A DNA stretch of 64,000 nucleotides from Microbulbifer pacificus (GCF_033723955.1 NZ_CP137555.1:3774001-3838000), one strand, 5' to 3'; numbered from the stretch's first letter, positions 19,928-29,637 are shown. Notes: a model not told the origin generated them from the letters alone. Made by a program: numbers and translations.

Positions 19928-21880
19928 ATGCTAGAAAAAATTGCTCTGCCAAAGGCCGTAAAATATTTGTCCTGCTCTGCTATCGCGTTTGCCCTCGTTG
20001 CCTGCGGTAAACCTGAGAAATTCGCGCAGTCAGACGCTGGTGAATCACTGGATTTACGCCAAAAGGTGGCGCAAAAGCTGATGCTGGATATCCGCTACTA
20101 CTGTCCGGACATGCAGCGCCCGGCCCCGGATGACAAGAGCAGCCAGCACTGTAATCAGCCGGTCACCGAACTTCCCGAGGCGCTGGCGGAAATGATCAGC
20201 CGCAACGATATCGGCGGCATCATCCTGTTTGCGGACAACCTGGAAGACAGCGCACAGATCGTGCGCCTTAACCGGAGCCTGCAGGCCGCCGCACAGCAAT
20301 CGGCCAGTGGTCTGCCGTTGTTGATTGGCGTGGATCAGGAGGGTGGGCGGGTAAACCGCTTGCCGCGAAGTGAAGCCGCGGCATTTGCGGGCAATATGGC
20401 TATCGGTGCCACCTATGCGCGCCACGGCGAGTATTTCGCAACTCAGACTGCTGCGGCGATGGGGGAGCAGCTCAAGTCACTGGGTTTCAATGTCAATTTT
20501 GCGCCCACTCTGGATGTGAACAGCAATCCGGATAACCCTGTCATCAATGTGCGCTCTTATGGCGAGTCACCGCAGTTGGTGGCCGATCTCGGAGGTGCAA
20601 GCGTTGCTGCATTCCAGCAGCAGGGTATTGCCGCGACGGTAAAACACTTTCCGGGGCATGGTGATACCAGTGTCGACAGTCATACCGGGTTGCCGCGTGT
20701 AGAGCGCCCACTGGAGCAAGCGGAGTCGGTGGATTTACTGCCGTTTGCCCGAGTGATCGCGCGCGCACAACCGGCTCTGACCATGACAGCGCATATTCAG
20801 TATCCCTCCCTGGACAACTCGGTATTGCGGTCAAAAACCGGCGAGGAAATGCTGGTTCCCGCTACGCTGTCGCGCAAGATACTGACCGGCATTTTGCGCG
20901 ACGAACTGCATTATCAGGGCGTGGTAGTTACTGACGCTCTGGATATGGCGGGTATCAGTGAGTATTTCACCCCGGATCAGGCTGTGGTGCACACCTTTGC
21001 GGCCGGCGCTGATATTGCGCTGATGCCGATCAAAATCCGCTACCCGGATGACCTGCAGCAACTGAACGCATTGATTGATGCCGTTACCGAGTCGATTGCC
21101 ACAGGTGCGGTGCCGGCTGTGGAGATCGATGAATCTGTTGCGCGCATCGAGCAACTTAAGCAGAAGTATGTGGACCAGGGCTGGCTGCAACAGGCGGAAG
21201 CCGAGGCACTTCTCGGCGCACAGCAGGTATTAGCTTCGCCACAGCACCGTGTATTGGCAAGTGAGCTGGCTACATCTGCTCTGACCGGCGTGTTCACCCC
21301 GGCGGATGCCACATTGCCGGTGATCACCAAAGACATGACGCACGTGCAGGTCATGGCGCCCAACCCGGCGGTCGGCGAGGCATTTCGTATTGCGCTCTCA
21401 GCGGTGACCTCTGCGAAAATTGAAGTTCTCGACATACCCACTGCCGTAGATCGCATCCGAAATTCAGCGGCAGACGCGCTGGTGGTGGCGAGCATCGTAC
21501 CGGCGGAAAGTGCGGTAGAGCTTGGTGGTATGGAGGATCTTGGCAAGCTGGAGTATCGGCGCCTGGATCAGGAAACACTCTACGAAATTTACCGCGAGGG
21601 CCTGATTGCCGCACGTGCCAAGGGCGCAAAAACGGCATTCATAAGTATGCGCTCGCCATACGAGAGTGGGCGCTTCAAAGACCTGGCGGACGTGCACCTG
21701 GCCAGTTTTGATTACAAGGCCTATATCGGGCCGCAGCAGAAACTTGAAGGTCCGATCTATCGCGCGCTTGCCGAAGCACTGGTCAGCGAAAAAATGCCGG
21801 ATGGGAAATTGCCGGTAACCGTGGTGGCGCCGGCGGGGAATACTGCGTCAGTACCGAAAAATGGTCGTGTTGCGGGTTGA
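19928..21880 (+). CDS. nagZ: Lipoprotein NagZ-like beta-N-acetylglucosaminidase (GH3), two-domain
   Basis: A GH3 enzyme of 650 residues. The lipobox LVAC (Cys26) marks an exported lipoprotein. The TIM barrel contains the NagZ loop [14 protein letters not shown] (residues 239-252), whose Asp-His pair supplies the acid/base, and the nucleophile Asp336 in [12 protein letters not shown] second GH3 C-terminal-like domain follows from about residue 430. Classical Gram-negative NagZ is a single-domain cytosolic enzyme of about 340 residues. This one is built like the extracytoplasmic two-domain NagZ (YbbD) of Bacillus subtilis, which removes GlcNAc from GlcNAc-MurNAc muropeptides. It is the first gene of the murein locus and has an exact operator copy just upstream. 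No clear ribosome binding site is visible, and the leader may be very short. Confidence 0.9.
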   Translation: MLEKIALPKAVKYLSCSAIAFALVACGKPEKFAQSDAGESLDLRQKVAQKLMLDIRYYCPDMQRPAPDDKSSQHCNQPVTELPEALAEMISRNDIGGIILFADNLEDSAQIVRLNRSLQAAAQQSASGLPLLIGVDQEGGRVNRLPRSEAAAFAGNMAIGATYARHGEYFATQTAAAMGEQLKSLGFNVNFAPTLDVNSNPDNPVINVRSYGESPQLVADLGGASVAAFQQQGIAATVKHFPGHGDTSVDSHTGLPRVERPLEQAESVDLLPFARVIARAQPALTMTAHIQYPSLDNSVLRSKTGEEMLVPATLSRKILTGILRDELHYQGVVVTDALDMAGISEYFTPDQAVVHTFAAGADIALMPIKIRYPDDLQQLNALIDAVTESIATGAVPAVEIDESVARIEQLKQKYVDQGWLQQAEAEALLGAQQVLASPQHRVLASELATSALTGVFTPADATLPVITKDMTHVQVMAPNPAVGEAFRIALSAVTSAKIEVLDIPTAVDRIRNSAADALVVASIVPAESAVELGGMEDLGKLEYRRLDQETLYEIYREGLIAARAKGAKTAFISMRSPYESGRFKDLADVHLASFDYKAYIGPQQKLEGPIYRALAEALVSEKMPDGKLPVTVVAPAGNTASVPKNGRVAG

Positions 21881-21995
21881 GGTATTCGCGGAAAAAATAA
21901 TGTGACGCTGGAAAATCGTAAGCTAGCTATCTACTGCCGGGTTGCGACTTTCCATGCATATTCGCAACCCGGCCTGTTCAAGTTGGCCCGGCGGA

Positions 21996-22976
21996 TCAAG
22001 GGCTTTTTATTGCAATCGCCTCACCACCGAACTCACCGTATCCACTCAATTTGTCCGGGAAGTATTTTTCCAGCAGCGCCAGCATGATGGCCCGGGATTG
22101 ATTGTCCACTTCGCCGTCCACTTGCCAGGGGCGGAAATGGTACTGGAAGGCGCGCGCGTACAGGGTGATTTCGTCATCCGTCGCGGTTTCCGGGTCGATA
22201 CCGTAGCCGTAATCCTGTAACCACATCGCAAACCTGCGACGCACGGTGTCGCGGTCACTGGTGGTATTGCCATTGAGATAGTCCAGGTGGCGTTTTACGA
22301 TGGCATCGTCATACCAGGCGCCAATGCCGGCATCCGCGAGCTGTTGCCATGGAAACTTGGGGCCGGGATCAATCTTGTACTGCGGAATGATATCGCCGTG
22401 TCCTATCACGCGCGTCGGGGTGATGTCCGGATAGCGCGCCAGAATATCCTTGGATAGTGCTATCACCAGATCAATTTGCGCGGCATCAAACTCGGGGAAA
22501 AAGCATACGGCATCGGCCTCTGCCTCCGGCGTCGACTCGGGCGGTGGATGGCACTCGCTCTTGTTGACGATTTCAATGCCAATCGAATGGTCATTCAGCT
22601 GGCTGCGGTCTTCCCAGCTGCTGCGGCCAGCGTGCCAAGCGCGGCGGTACTCATCCACCAGCTGGTACACCCGTAAATCTTTGTGGGGGTAGGTAGGGTC
22701 ACTGCTTTCTGGGATCAGGTAATGAGAGCTGACCGGTCGGGAACTCGGCTGTGTCAGTACCCGTAGTGAGGTTTCAAAATCGATGGTGGTAAAGTGCATC
22801 ACCAGGAATCGCACACGCTCGCTGGCATTCTCGGATTTCACTACCTCAATCCGGTACTCATCGCTCTGATGATTGAGCCCACCACTGTTTGCGCAGCCCG
22901 CAGTAAGGATTGGCAAGCTGCAAGTTGCGGCGAGTAGAGGCAAGCGAAACAGTCTGTTTATAGTTTTCCCGTGCAT
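21996..22976 (-). CDS. AmiD-like N-acetylmuramoyl-L-alanine amidase, lipoprotein
   Basis: A 326-residue Amidase_2 (AmpD/AmiD fold) protein with lipobox LTAGC (Cys28). Zinc ligands are His61 (VMHFTT), His193 (VIGHGD) and Asp203 (YKIDPG); Lys201 matches the AmpD catalytic Lys, and IGIE around residue 135 matches the conserved Glu. A C-terminal peptidoglycan-binding-like segment (DGEVDNQSRAIMLALLEKYF) follows, as in E. coli AmiD, an outer-membrane lipoprotein that cuts MurNAc-L-Ala and anhydroMurNAc-L-Ala bonds. I start at the ATG at 22976, preceded by AAGGAAG, rather than at the beginning of the open frame at 23030. It converges with the NagZ-like gene. The role is to strip stem peptides from murein sugars outside the cytoplasm. 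Confidence 0.93.
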   Translation of the reverse strand: MHGKTINRLFRLPLLAATCSLPILTAGCANSGGLNHQSDEYRIEVVKSENASERVRFLVMHFTTIDFETSLRVLTQPSSRPVSSHYLIPESSDPTYPHKDLRVYQLVDEYRRAWHAGRSSWEDRSQLNDHSIGIEIVNKSECHPPPESTPEAEADAVCFFPEFDAAQIDLVIALSKDILARYPDITPTRVIGHGDIIPQYKIDPGPKFPWQQLADAGIGAWYDDAIVKRHLDYLNGNTTSDRDTVRRRFAMWLQDYGYGIDPETATDDEITLYARAFQYHFRPWQVDGEVDNQSRAIMLALLEKYFPDKLSGYGEFGGEAIAIKSP

Positions 22977-23386
22977 AGCGCTTCCTTTTCGGCGGGTCCC
23001 CACGAATTGCTCCATACGTATGAGCGTCAAACATTCCTCCAGTCGCCAGAATCATTAAATAGCGATTCCGTATGGCGCCAAAAATATCTTCCGGCCGCGA
23101 CATGGCTGTATTCTACAAATAAATAATTCCATTTGTGTAGATGCTGGGGAATTTTTTAGTGTTTTTATGTCTGTCCGAGATTCTTTTAAACGGCGTGTAA
23201 ACCTCATGTCAGATGGTGTGCTGGACTATATTGCTGGTCAGTATGTCTTGAACAATTGCAGTGGCACGGAATATTGGCGCGCTGATCGGGGAGGTTGTGC
23301 GCCTGTGCCAGGGCAATGTCAGTCGATTTCGCCCCACGAGCAGCAGCTTATGGGGGGCAATAACACTAATTTAGCCGGGGTACATC
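22977..23386. other. Intergenic region between divergent amidase and beta-helix genes
   Basis: A 410-base region with divergent promoters expected. It contains a weak operator-like site at 23117-23129 (8 of 10 arm positions, GAATTATTTATTT on the minus strand). The frame open at 23167-23529 overlaps the following gene out of frame and has no family resemblance. I see nothing else. Confidence 0.5.
23117..23129. promoter_or_regulatory. Weak operator-like site upstream of the amidase gene
   Basis: On the minus strand the site reads GAATTATTTATTT, which matches 8 of 10 arm positions of GAATA-N3-TATTC. It lies between the divergent amidase and beta-helix genes. A match of this quality could occur by chance; it is listed because of its position. 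Confidence 0.3.
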
Positions 23387-24448
23387 ATGCGCATTATTAT
23401 TTCCGTCGCTCTCACCATAGGCACATGTTTGGCGGCCATGTTCGTCAATACCCCTGCCAGTGCCGAAGGCCCATCTCAGTCTCGATCCGTGGTTGTGGAG
23501 TTGGCGGAAAATTCATCGCGTATTGCTGATGAGGCCAGCGAGCAAACCGGTCAGGTAGTCAGTGCTGCCCGCAAGAGTATTAATTCCGAGCCCAAGGGTG
23601 GCCCCTACATTCATGTCGCTCCCAAAGATGCCGGTGTCACTATTGGAGCTGGTGTCATTGCACCATACCCAAGTGAGGCCTACACCGGGCCGCTGACAAT
23701 CAAGTCACCGGTCACCATAGAAAATGTTCTTATCGATGGTTGCCTGCGTATTGAAAGTGACGATGTGACCCTGCGCAATGTCGTCATTACCTGTAATTCC
23801 TACTATCCGGTCAAAGCTACTCATCACGCCAACGCACTTATCGAGTACAGCTTGGTGATATGCACAAAACCCACCAAGGTGTTTCGATTGATCAGCTACC
23901 AGAATTTTGCCGTGCAACACAGCGAAACGCGGGGTTGTGAGGACCTGTTCTTTCTAAGCGGCAATAACGATGGCCTGGACGTCAGCTACAACTATATGCA
24001 CTCGCTGACCCTCATACCCACGTCCCATGCGGACGGATTCCAGTTCGGACTGGTGCCGACGTCGGGCTCCGGGATCATCCGCGGCAATTATTTCTGGGCG
24101 AATGCCAAAGGGAAGAAGACCGATACCATATATGCAGAAGGCAAATCCCAGGTACAGCTGCTGATCGAGGATAACTTTTTCCGCATATGGGGATTGCGCA
24201 CGATTCGCTGTGGAGGGGAAGGGAGCAGTTGCATCATACGCAATAACATTTATGAGCAGGCCTTCGAAGACATGAACGTTCTGCCCTACGGCAAGTTGCT
24301 CTTCAGCTATCTCTACGGCAAGGGCGCGCATGAGGCATCTTGCAATCGTCTGGAAGATGGCAGCCTGATAAAGGAATTTGAGGGGCGCATCGATCGCTTC
24401 CACGGAGTGAGCCACAGTGTGGATAATTGTCCGCAGTGGCCGTACTGA
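23387..24448 (+). CDS. Secreted cysteine-rich right-handed beta-helix protein
   Basis: A 353-residue protein with a signal peptide (cleavage near TPASA|EG). The body looks like a right-handed parallel beta-helix: successive rungs such as VTIENVLIDGCLRI, VTLRNVVITC and GIIRGNYFW have the alternating pattern of pectate-lyase-like folds. Eight cysteines in the mature chain could stabilise the solenoid by disulfides. HADGFQF in the middle resembles the active-face motif of polysaccharide lyases or esterases, but I cannot assign a family or catalytic residues. It sits between the murein amidase and the TonB receptor of the locus, so a role in binding or cutting a cell-wall polymer is possible, by context only. 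Confidence 0.72.
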   Translation: MRIIISVALTIGTCLAAMFVNTPASAEGPSQSRSVVVELAENSSRIADEASEQTGQVVSAARKSINSEPKGGPYIHVAPKDAGVTIGAGVIAPYPSEAYTGPLTIKSPVTIENVLIDGCLRIESDDVTLRNVVITCNSYYPVKATHHANALIEYSLVICTKPTKVFRLISYQNFAVQHSETRGCEDLFFLSGNNDGLDVSYNYMHSLTLIPTSHADGFQFGLVPTSGSGIIRGNYFWANAKGKKTDTIYAEGKSQVQLLIEDNFFRIWGLRTIRCGGEGSSCIIRNNIYEQAFEDMNVLPYGKLLFSYLYGKGAHEASCNRLEDGSLIKEFEGRIDRFHGVSHSVDNCPQWPY

Positions 24449-24608
24449 CTTATCAGCCTGCTGATCGGGTCCGAGTAAGGGCCCGCTCTTATCCTGACGA
24501 AACCCTCCCCAATCTTTGCGCTCGGCGCATGGAATAAACTACCAATCCTCCCTTTCTATATGGCGTCATAAGCTACGGTTTTGTGTCGTAGGTACCCGTC
24601 ATGTCCGC

Positions 24609-24620
24609 GAATAATTATTC
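24609..24620. promoter_or_regulatory. Operator variant with N2 spacing, distal copy for the receptor gene
   Basis: GAATAATTATTC is a perfect 12-base palindrome with the same arms as the other operators but two instead of three central bases. It lies about 350 bases upstream of the receptor ATG, so it may act as an auxiliary site. Confidence 0.5.
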
Positions 24621-24788
24621 ATGGGTGTACATTTCAAATAGAGATTGTCGGATCTTTGGTCGTAGGAATCGGTCAAATTGGCGCCCGATAATCTGTCATA
24701 TGGCATTAACCTGTCATTTGTTGCAATTTTCCTGAATTTTTTATCATTTTTATGTCGCGCGTATGGAATTTTTTTTGCAGAATCAGTG

Positions 24789-24805
24789 AGGAATATCTTA
24801 TTCCT
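24789..24805. promoter_or_regulatory. Operator palindrome, proximal copy for the receptor gene (exact)
   Basis: AGGAATATCTTATTCCT has 7-base perfect arms around TCT and contains the exact core GAATA-N3-TATTC at 24791-24803. A TATATT box starts 20 bases after the core, the same geometry as in front of the NagZ-like gene. Confidence 0.72.
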
Positions 24806-24970
24806 TGTCGTTGTCGGGTTAGATATATTTTGCCCGCCCAAATAGATATGCCGAACACCAAACGAAAATAATGAACATCGTGCATGAGCGTTGATTGGAA
24901 AACGGCAGCTTTATAAAGCTGAAGCTTCATGTCCGGAGAGAACCAAAAAAAACTGCCTTGGAGGCCGTAA

Positions 24971-27961
24971 ATGTTTGAGAAGACGAAACTGAGTGAGTTG
25001 GTGGGGGGCGGAGTCAAGAAGTCTTTGGCAAAGTCTTCCATCGTTTTAGCCGGAACCATGTTCGCCATGTCGGTGGCGGCACAGCAGTCTGGAAGCATCG
25101 AAGGTACCGTTTACCTCGATGAAAAAGTTCAGGCGGCGGGCGTAAAGGTTACAGCGGCAAGTCCGGTAATGCCGAAGAGCCGGACCGTCGAAACCGATGC
25201 AAGCGGTGAATTCAAATTGCCGGCGTTGATTCCCGGCACCTACACCCTGACATTTACCACTGACGACGGTATTACCCGCACCGTAAAAACCACTGTGCTG
25301 CTCGATCAGCGCTCCAGTGTTTCGGTGATGATGGCTCCGGAAGTTGCCGATGGGGTCGAGGAAATTACCGTTATCGGCGAAGTCATCACCTCGGGAGGCA
25401 ATGCATCCCTGTCTGATGCGATCGGCGCCGATGTGCTCAAGAGGTTGCCGATTGGTCAGGACTACCGTGATCTGTTGAAGCTGGCCCCGGGCGTCCAGTA
25501 CACCCAGGATTCAATTCGTGGGCCCAGTGCCGGCGGCAGTGGTCAGGACAATGTCTACAAGATCGACGGTGCCAACGTGACCTTGCCGATGTTCGGCACC
25601 CTGTCTGCGGAGCCATCTACCCAGGATGTCGAGCAATTTTCTGTAGAGCGCGGCGGTGCACGCGCGATCGGGTTCAACCGCTCCGGCGGTATCACCGTCA
25701 ATACCAAGAGCAAATCCGGTACCAACGAATTCAACGGTGGCGTGGAATACAAGTTCCAGACCGCCGATATGCGTGAAAGAACCGACGCGGGAACCAAGTC
25801 GGACCTGGACCAAAGCTGGATGACCGCCAATGTCGGTGGCCCGATCATTGAAGACCAATTGTTCTTCTACGGCTCCTATTTCGGTCCACGTTCCAGTCAA
25901 GACAGCAAGGAAACCGCTTACGGCCCGACCAAGGATTACTCCAGCGTTCGTGACGAGTACTTCGGCAAGCTCACCTATGCGCCGCTCGAGAATGTATTGC
26001 TGAACGCCGCCTATCGCACCTCGGATCGCAAAAATAAAGGTGCCTCCGTCGAATATACCGAGGCGGACTCTGCCTCTGTGGGTGAGGAATCCAGCCAGGA
26101 TATCCTGAACCTAGACGGTTCCTGGGTCATAAATGATGCCACCACCGTCAGCTTCCAGTTCAGCGACTACGCCCTGGAGACCGCGGGTGTCCCGGATACC
26201 ATGGTAGGGGTTCAGCCGGGTTATGGTCAGTCCCTGGATCTGGCCAATCTGGACCAGATGGGCTACTTCAATGTTCCCAACCTGAATCAGGAAGATGCCG
26301 CCTGGTGGAGCGACTTCGCCCAGCCGCTTATCGATCAGTACGGCTACACGAATAGTGCCGGCGAGCGTGTTGGTGGTGGTGGCGTCGGTGGTTACTACCA
26401 GTCCAATCTTCAGAACTACTATCGTAAATCCTTCGAACTGGCCCTGGATCACACGCTGGACATCGGCGCTACCGAGCACCAAATCCACGTGGGTTACCAG
26501 TGGTCGGAAGGTCGTGAGGAGTTGGCACGCCTGTCTAACGGTTGGGGTTCTATCAGCGTACTCGACGGTGCGGCCGACGCTGATGCACCGGATAACGCCC
26601 GCTTTAAGGGGCGTACCGAGCAGATGAGCCTGGTGACCGCCGACGGCAGCAAGGTACCGCCGATCAACTCCTATATGGAGTCACATAATTTTGAGATCAA
26701 TGATTCCATCAGCTGGGGCGACTTCATCTTCGATGTGGGCTTCCTGATTAGCGAGGACATTCTCTACGGCCAGGGGCTGCGCGAAGCGGATACTCTGTCC
26801 GGTTACGTTGAAGACCCGGGCAACAAATACGAGATGTACAAGGTCGACTGGAAAGATATGATCCAGCCGCGCCTCGGCGTCACCTGGGCCTACAACGCTA
26901 CCGATACCGTGTTTGCCAGCTTTGCCCAGTACAACCCGGATGCCACCTCGCTGGCACGCGCGGCGTCCTGGGATCGCAATAGCCAGGCGACTCTGGACGT
27001 CTACTGGGATGAAAATGGAAACTACATCAGCTCTGAGCCGCGCGCGGGCTCCTCTGGCAAGCTGTTTGCGGATGACCTGGATCCACGCCGCGTCGACGAG
27101 CTGACCCTGGGTACCACCAAGGAGTTCGACAACGGCATTAGCCTGCGTTCGCATATTCGCTACCGCGAGGGCTCCCACTTCTGGGAAGACGTCTGGAACC
27201 AGGCGCGACTGTACGGTAATGAAGACGGTTGTTATGGTCCGGCGCTTGATCAATGTGTACCGGCGGAAATCAGAGCGAAAGGGCTCTACATCGACGATCT
27301 TGATGCAAAACTGGATCAGATCGGCAGTGGTTCGACCTTTGTTATCGCCGAAGTCGATGGTGGTTACACCAAGTACCTGGAGTTCAGCCTCGAAGCTTCC
27401 TGGACCGGTGAGCGCACCTACCTGAACGCTTCCTATACCCGCAGCCGCTATACCGGTAACGTCGATCAGGACAACACCACGTCCCAGAATGACGTAAACA
27501 CGTTTATCGGTTCCTCGAACCTGATGGATGCCCGCGGCCGCATGGTGTGGGATAAGAAGGACGGTACCCTGCACGGTGACAAGCCGCATCTGCTGAAGCT
27601 GTTCGGCCAGTACACGCTGGACTGGAACGCCAATGTTGGCGCCTACATGGTGTACCAGTCCGGAACTCCCTGGGAGGCGTGGGACGGTTCTATCTATGGT
27701 TATTCTGCCAACACCATCCGCTATATGGAGGCGGCGGGCAGTCGTCGCAGCCCCTCACACTGGCAGATGGACCTGAACTACACGCAGAACTTCAACGTAT
27801 TCAGCGATTACGCGCTGACGTTCCGCGCGGATGTGTTCAACGTGTTCGACAACCAGACTGGTTATAATTACGATCCTGACTTTGATGAGACTACCTTCGG
27901 TACTCCGCGTAGTTACTATGCTCCGCGTCGTCTGCAGTTGTCCGTGGGTATGGACTTCTAA
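24971..27961 (+). CDS. Oar-like TonB-dependent receptor with N-terminal carboxypeptidase-regulatory domain
   Basis: A 996-residue outer-membrane receptor. A signal peptide (cleavage near SVAAQ) is followed by a CarboxypepD_reg-like beta-sandwich (about residues 43-115, GSIEGTVYLDE to SSVSVMMAPE). A TonB-box-like EEITVIGE comes next (about 134-141), then a plug (ADVLKRLPIGQDYRDLLKLAPG, and NVYKIDGANVTLPMFG) and a large barrel ending in RLQLSVGMDF. This is the Oar type, which often handles peptides, proteins or large ligands rather than siderophores. GGAGG lies before the ATG. It is the only TonB receptor inside the murein locus and shares the operator motif, so it is the best candidate for taking up solubilised muropeptides or glycan fragments across the outer membrane. 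That ligand is inference. Confidence 0.92.
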   Translation: MFEKTKLSELVGGGVKKSLAKSSIVLAGTMFAMSVAAQQSGSIEGTVYLDEKVQAAGVKVTAASPVMPKSRTVETDASGEFKLPALIPGTYTLTFTTDDGITRTVKTTVLLDQRSSVSVMMAPEVADGVEEITVIGEVITSGGNASLSDAIGADVLKRLPIGQDYRDLLKLAPGVQYTQDSIRGPSAGGSGQDNVYKIDGANVTLPMFGTLSAEPSTQDVEQFSVERGGARAIGFNRSGGITVNTKSKSGTNEFNGGVEYKFQTADMRERTDAGTKSDLDQSWMTANVGGPIIEDQLFFYGSYFGPRSSQDSKETAYGPTKDYSSVRDEYFGKLTYAPLENVLLNAAYRTSDRKNKGASVEYTEADSASVGEESSQDILNLDGSWVINDATTVSFQFSDYALETAGVPDTMVGVQPGYGQSLDLANLDQMGYFNVPNLNQEDAAWWSDFAQPLIDQYGYTNSAGERVGGGGVGGYYQSNLQNYYRKSFELALDHTLDIGATEHQIHVGYQWSEGREELARLSNGWGSISVLDGAADADAPDNARFKGRTEQMSLVTADGSKVPPINSYMESHNFEINDSISWGDFIFDVGFLISEDILYGQGLREADTLSGYVEDPGNKYEMYKVDWKDMIQPRLGVTWAYNATDTVFASFAQYNPDATSLARAASWDRNSQATLDVYWDENGNYISSEPRAGSSGKLFADDLDPRRVDELTLGTTKEFDNGISLRSHIRYREGSHFWEDVWNQARLYGNEDGCYGPALDQCVPAEIRAKGLYIDDLDAKLDQIGSGSTFVIAEVDGGYTKYLEFSLEASWTGERTYLNASYTRSRYTGNVDQDNTTSQNDVNTFIGSSNLMDARGRMVWDKKDGTLHGDKPHLLKLFGQYTLDWNANVGAYMVYQSGTPWEAWDGSIYGYSANTIRYMEAAGSRRSPSHWQMDLNYTQNFNVFSDYALTFRADVFNVFDNQTGYNYDPDFDETTFGTPRSYYAPRRLQLSVGMDF

Positions 27962-28004
27962 TTTCAATGTCATCTCCTAATAGTCTGTGATGAATATCAG
28001 ACTT

Positions 28005-28029
28005 GCCCCGGCTTTGCCGGGGCTTTTTT
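28005..28029 (+). terminator. Terminator of the Oar-like receptor gene
   Basis: An 8-bp GC-rich stem, GCCCCGGC / GCCGGGGC, with loop TTT and a run of six T lies 44 bases after the stop. Confidence 0.92.
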
Positions 28030-28097
28030 ATTTTTATGGTTCAGTATCGGCATTTTTTATCGAACAAATAACATTTCTTTAATAGAGAATATTTTTT

Positions 28098-28110
28098 GAA
28101 TAATTTATTC
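28098..28110. promoter_or_regulatory. Operator palindrome in front of the NlpC/P60 gene (exact)
   Basis: GAATAATTTATTC is an exact match to GAATA-N3-TATTC and lies 80 bases before the start of the NlpC/P60 lipoprotein gene. A TAAAAT hexamer at 28132-28137 follows at 21 bases. The downstream transcript would include the epimerase gene and the first RpiR regulator, so regulation would feed back on the regulator itself. Confidence 0.75.
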
Positions 28111-28189
28111 TTTCGCTGTGAATTACTGGGTTAAAATATCTGCTCATTAAGAAAGTCTTGCGCTCTAAAGGCTTGAAGGGTCTTCCCCA

Positions 28190-29626
28190 ATGAAAGTTAA
28201 AAACATGTTTGTCCGGCTAGTGGGGCCAGCTGTTGCAGTCTTCGCGCTGTCCGCCTGTGACCAAACTCCGCAGAGCGCCTCTGGTTCAGGCAGTGCAGCC
28301 CGTAGCTCTGTGGCGGCGTTGGAATATGTCAGCGATGTGCCGGGAGTTACGGAGTCCATGTTGCAGCCAAAGTTTTGGCAGCAACGCTTGAATAAAGACC
28401 TTGTACGTTTGTCCGAGCAGCAGATCCGTGATCTAAATGCCGCAAGTTTTTCCAACGACCCGAACATTTTTCAGTTGGACGACTTTCCCAATCTCATGGC
28501 ACAGGCGGACGTAATCGCCCTGATCGATCGTGTCAGTCAGCCCGCATCGACGCCACGCGTTTTCCCTGACGGAGGTTCCGTTGAGCTCGCCGATTATGCA
28601 GAGCTTGAGTTGGCGGCGAATCGCGAGGTGGTGCCCGAAGAGGTTTCGGTGCAGTGGGGACTGGTTGTCGAGCGCGTCAGCATGCGCAGTTACCCGACCC
28701 ATCGCCGCATTCTGAAAAATATCGATGACCAGGATCTGGATCGCTTTCAGGAAACCGGAGCGTTTCCGGGGCAGCGTCTGGCGATTCTGCATGAAAGCGC
28801 CGACGGGGAGTGGTGGTTCGCGGTGAATTATCACTACGCCGCCTGGATTCCCAAGCGCGCGGTAGCACTGGGGAACCGGGATGAAATCAACAGCTGGTTC
28901 CATAAGCAGCCGCGGCTTACGGTAACCGGTGCCCAGGTGCGCACAAATTTCAATCCTGAAGAAGCGCGGACTTCTGAAGTTGTTCTGGATATGGGTATTT
29001 CGCTGCCGCTGTTGAGTGCTGCCGACGTTGGCCACAATGTGCACGGGCAAAATCCTTATGCCAGCCACATTGTCTCGCTGCCGATACGTGGTGACAGTGG
29101 AAATCTTGAATTCGAGCCGACCCTGATCGGGCGGGCACAGGATGTCACCCCGGGGAAGCTTGAGTACCGCCCGTCGCTGGTATTGCAGCAGGCGTTCAAA
29201 TTCCTGGGCGAACGATACGGCTGGGGGCACGACTACAACGGCCGCGATTGCACCGGGTTTGTCGGTGAGGTGTACAAGTCGTTCGGCATTCTGATGCCGC
29301 GCAACTCCGGTCAGCAGGGTAACAGCGATTTTGCGCCGACCAAACGCTTTGCAACCGAGGATCATGCCGCAAGAGCGGAGGCGCTCGAGCACTTGAATGT
29401 TGGGGACCTTATCTACATTCCCGGGCATGTGATGATGTATATCGGCGAGGTGGATGGTGAGCCGTATGTCATTCACGACGTTACCGGACTGAGTTATTAC
29501 CGGAGTGATGAATCCTATTACCAGGGCACCTTGTCCGGAGTGTCGGTAACACCGTTAAAGCCACTGCAGCTCAGTAAGGAAAAGAGCTTCATTGATGGCA
29601 TTTATGCAATAAAGACAATTATTTGA
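28190..29626 (+). CDS. NlpC/P60 murein endopeptidase with SH3 domains, lipoprotein (YkfC-like)
   Basis: A 478-residue lipoprotein with lipobox LSAC (Cys23). An N-terminal helical region is followed by bacterial SH3-like beta domains (about residues 150-300) and a C-terminal NlpC/P60 domain. The nucleophile is Cys354 in NGRDCTGFVGEVYKSFG, with His413 in IPGHVMMYIG and His429 in YVIHDVTG, a complete Cys-His-His triad. This layout matches YkfC and related gamma-D-Glu-diaminopimelate endopeptidases that act on free stem peptides with an N-terminal L-Ala. The next gene, 11 bases on, is an Ala-Glu epimerase, the same pair as ykfC-ykfB in Bacillus subtilis. The expected products are L-Ala-D-Glu and a diaminopimelate-containing fragment. 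Confidence 0.93.
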   Translation: MKVKNMFVRLVGPAVAVFALSACDQTPQSASGSGSAARSSVAALEYVSDVPGVTESMLQPKFWQQRLNKDLVRLSEQQIRDLNAASFSNDPNIFQLDDFPNLMAQADVIALIDRVSQPASTPRVFPDGGSVELADYAELELAANREVVPEEVSVQWGLVVERVSMRSYPTHRRILKNIDDQDLDRFQETGAFPGQRLAILHESADGEWWFAVNYHYAAWIPKRAVALGNRDEINSWFHKQPRLTVTGAQVRTNFNPEEARTSEVVLDMGISLPLLSAADVGHNVHGQNPYASHIVSLPIRGDSGNLEFEPTLIGRAQDVTPGKLEYRPSLVLQQAFKFLGERYGWGHDYNGRDCTGFVGEVYKSFGILMPRNSGQQGNSDFAPTKRFATEDHAARAEALEHLNVGDLIYIPGHVMMYIGEVDGEPYVIHDVTGLSYYRSDESYYQGTLSGVSVTPLKPLQLSKEKSFIDGIYAIKTII

Positions 29627-29637
29627 TCGGTATCACC

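Larger units (their letters stand above)
24449..24970. other. Long regulatory leader upstream of the Oar-like receptor
   Basis: A 522-base region without a credible gene. It contains two operator copies (24609-24620 and 24789-24805), a TATATT hexamer at 24824-24829 about 20 bases after the second operator, and a perfect 14-base palindrome AGCTTTATAAAGCT at 24907-24920. The latter holds a TATAAA box with TTGATT 15 bases upstream. GGAGG precedes the ATG at 24971. Confidence 0.6.

Noticed and set aside
23167..23529. 120-codon plus-strand frame upstream of the beta-helix gene
   Set aside because: Overlaps the signal peptide region of a better gene out of frame, lacks a ribosome binding site and has no family resemblance.
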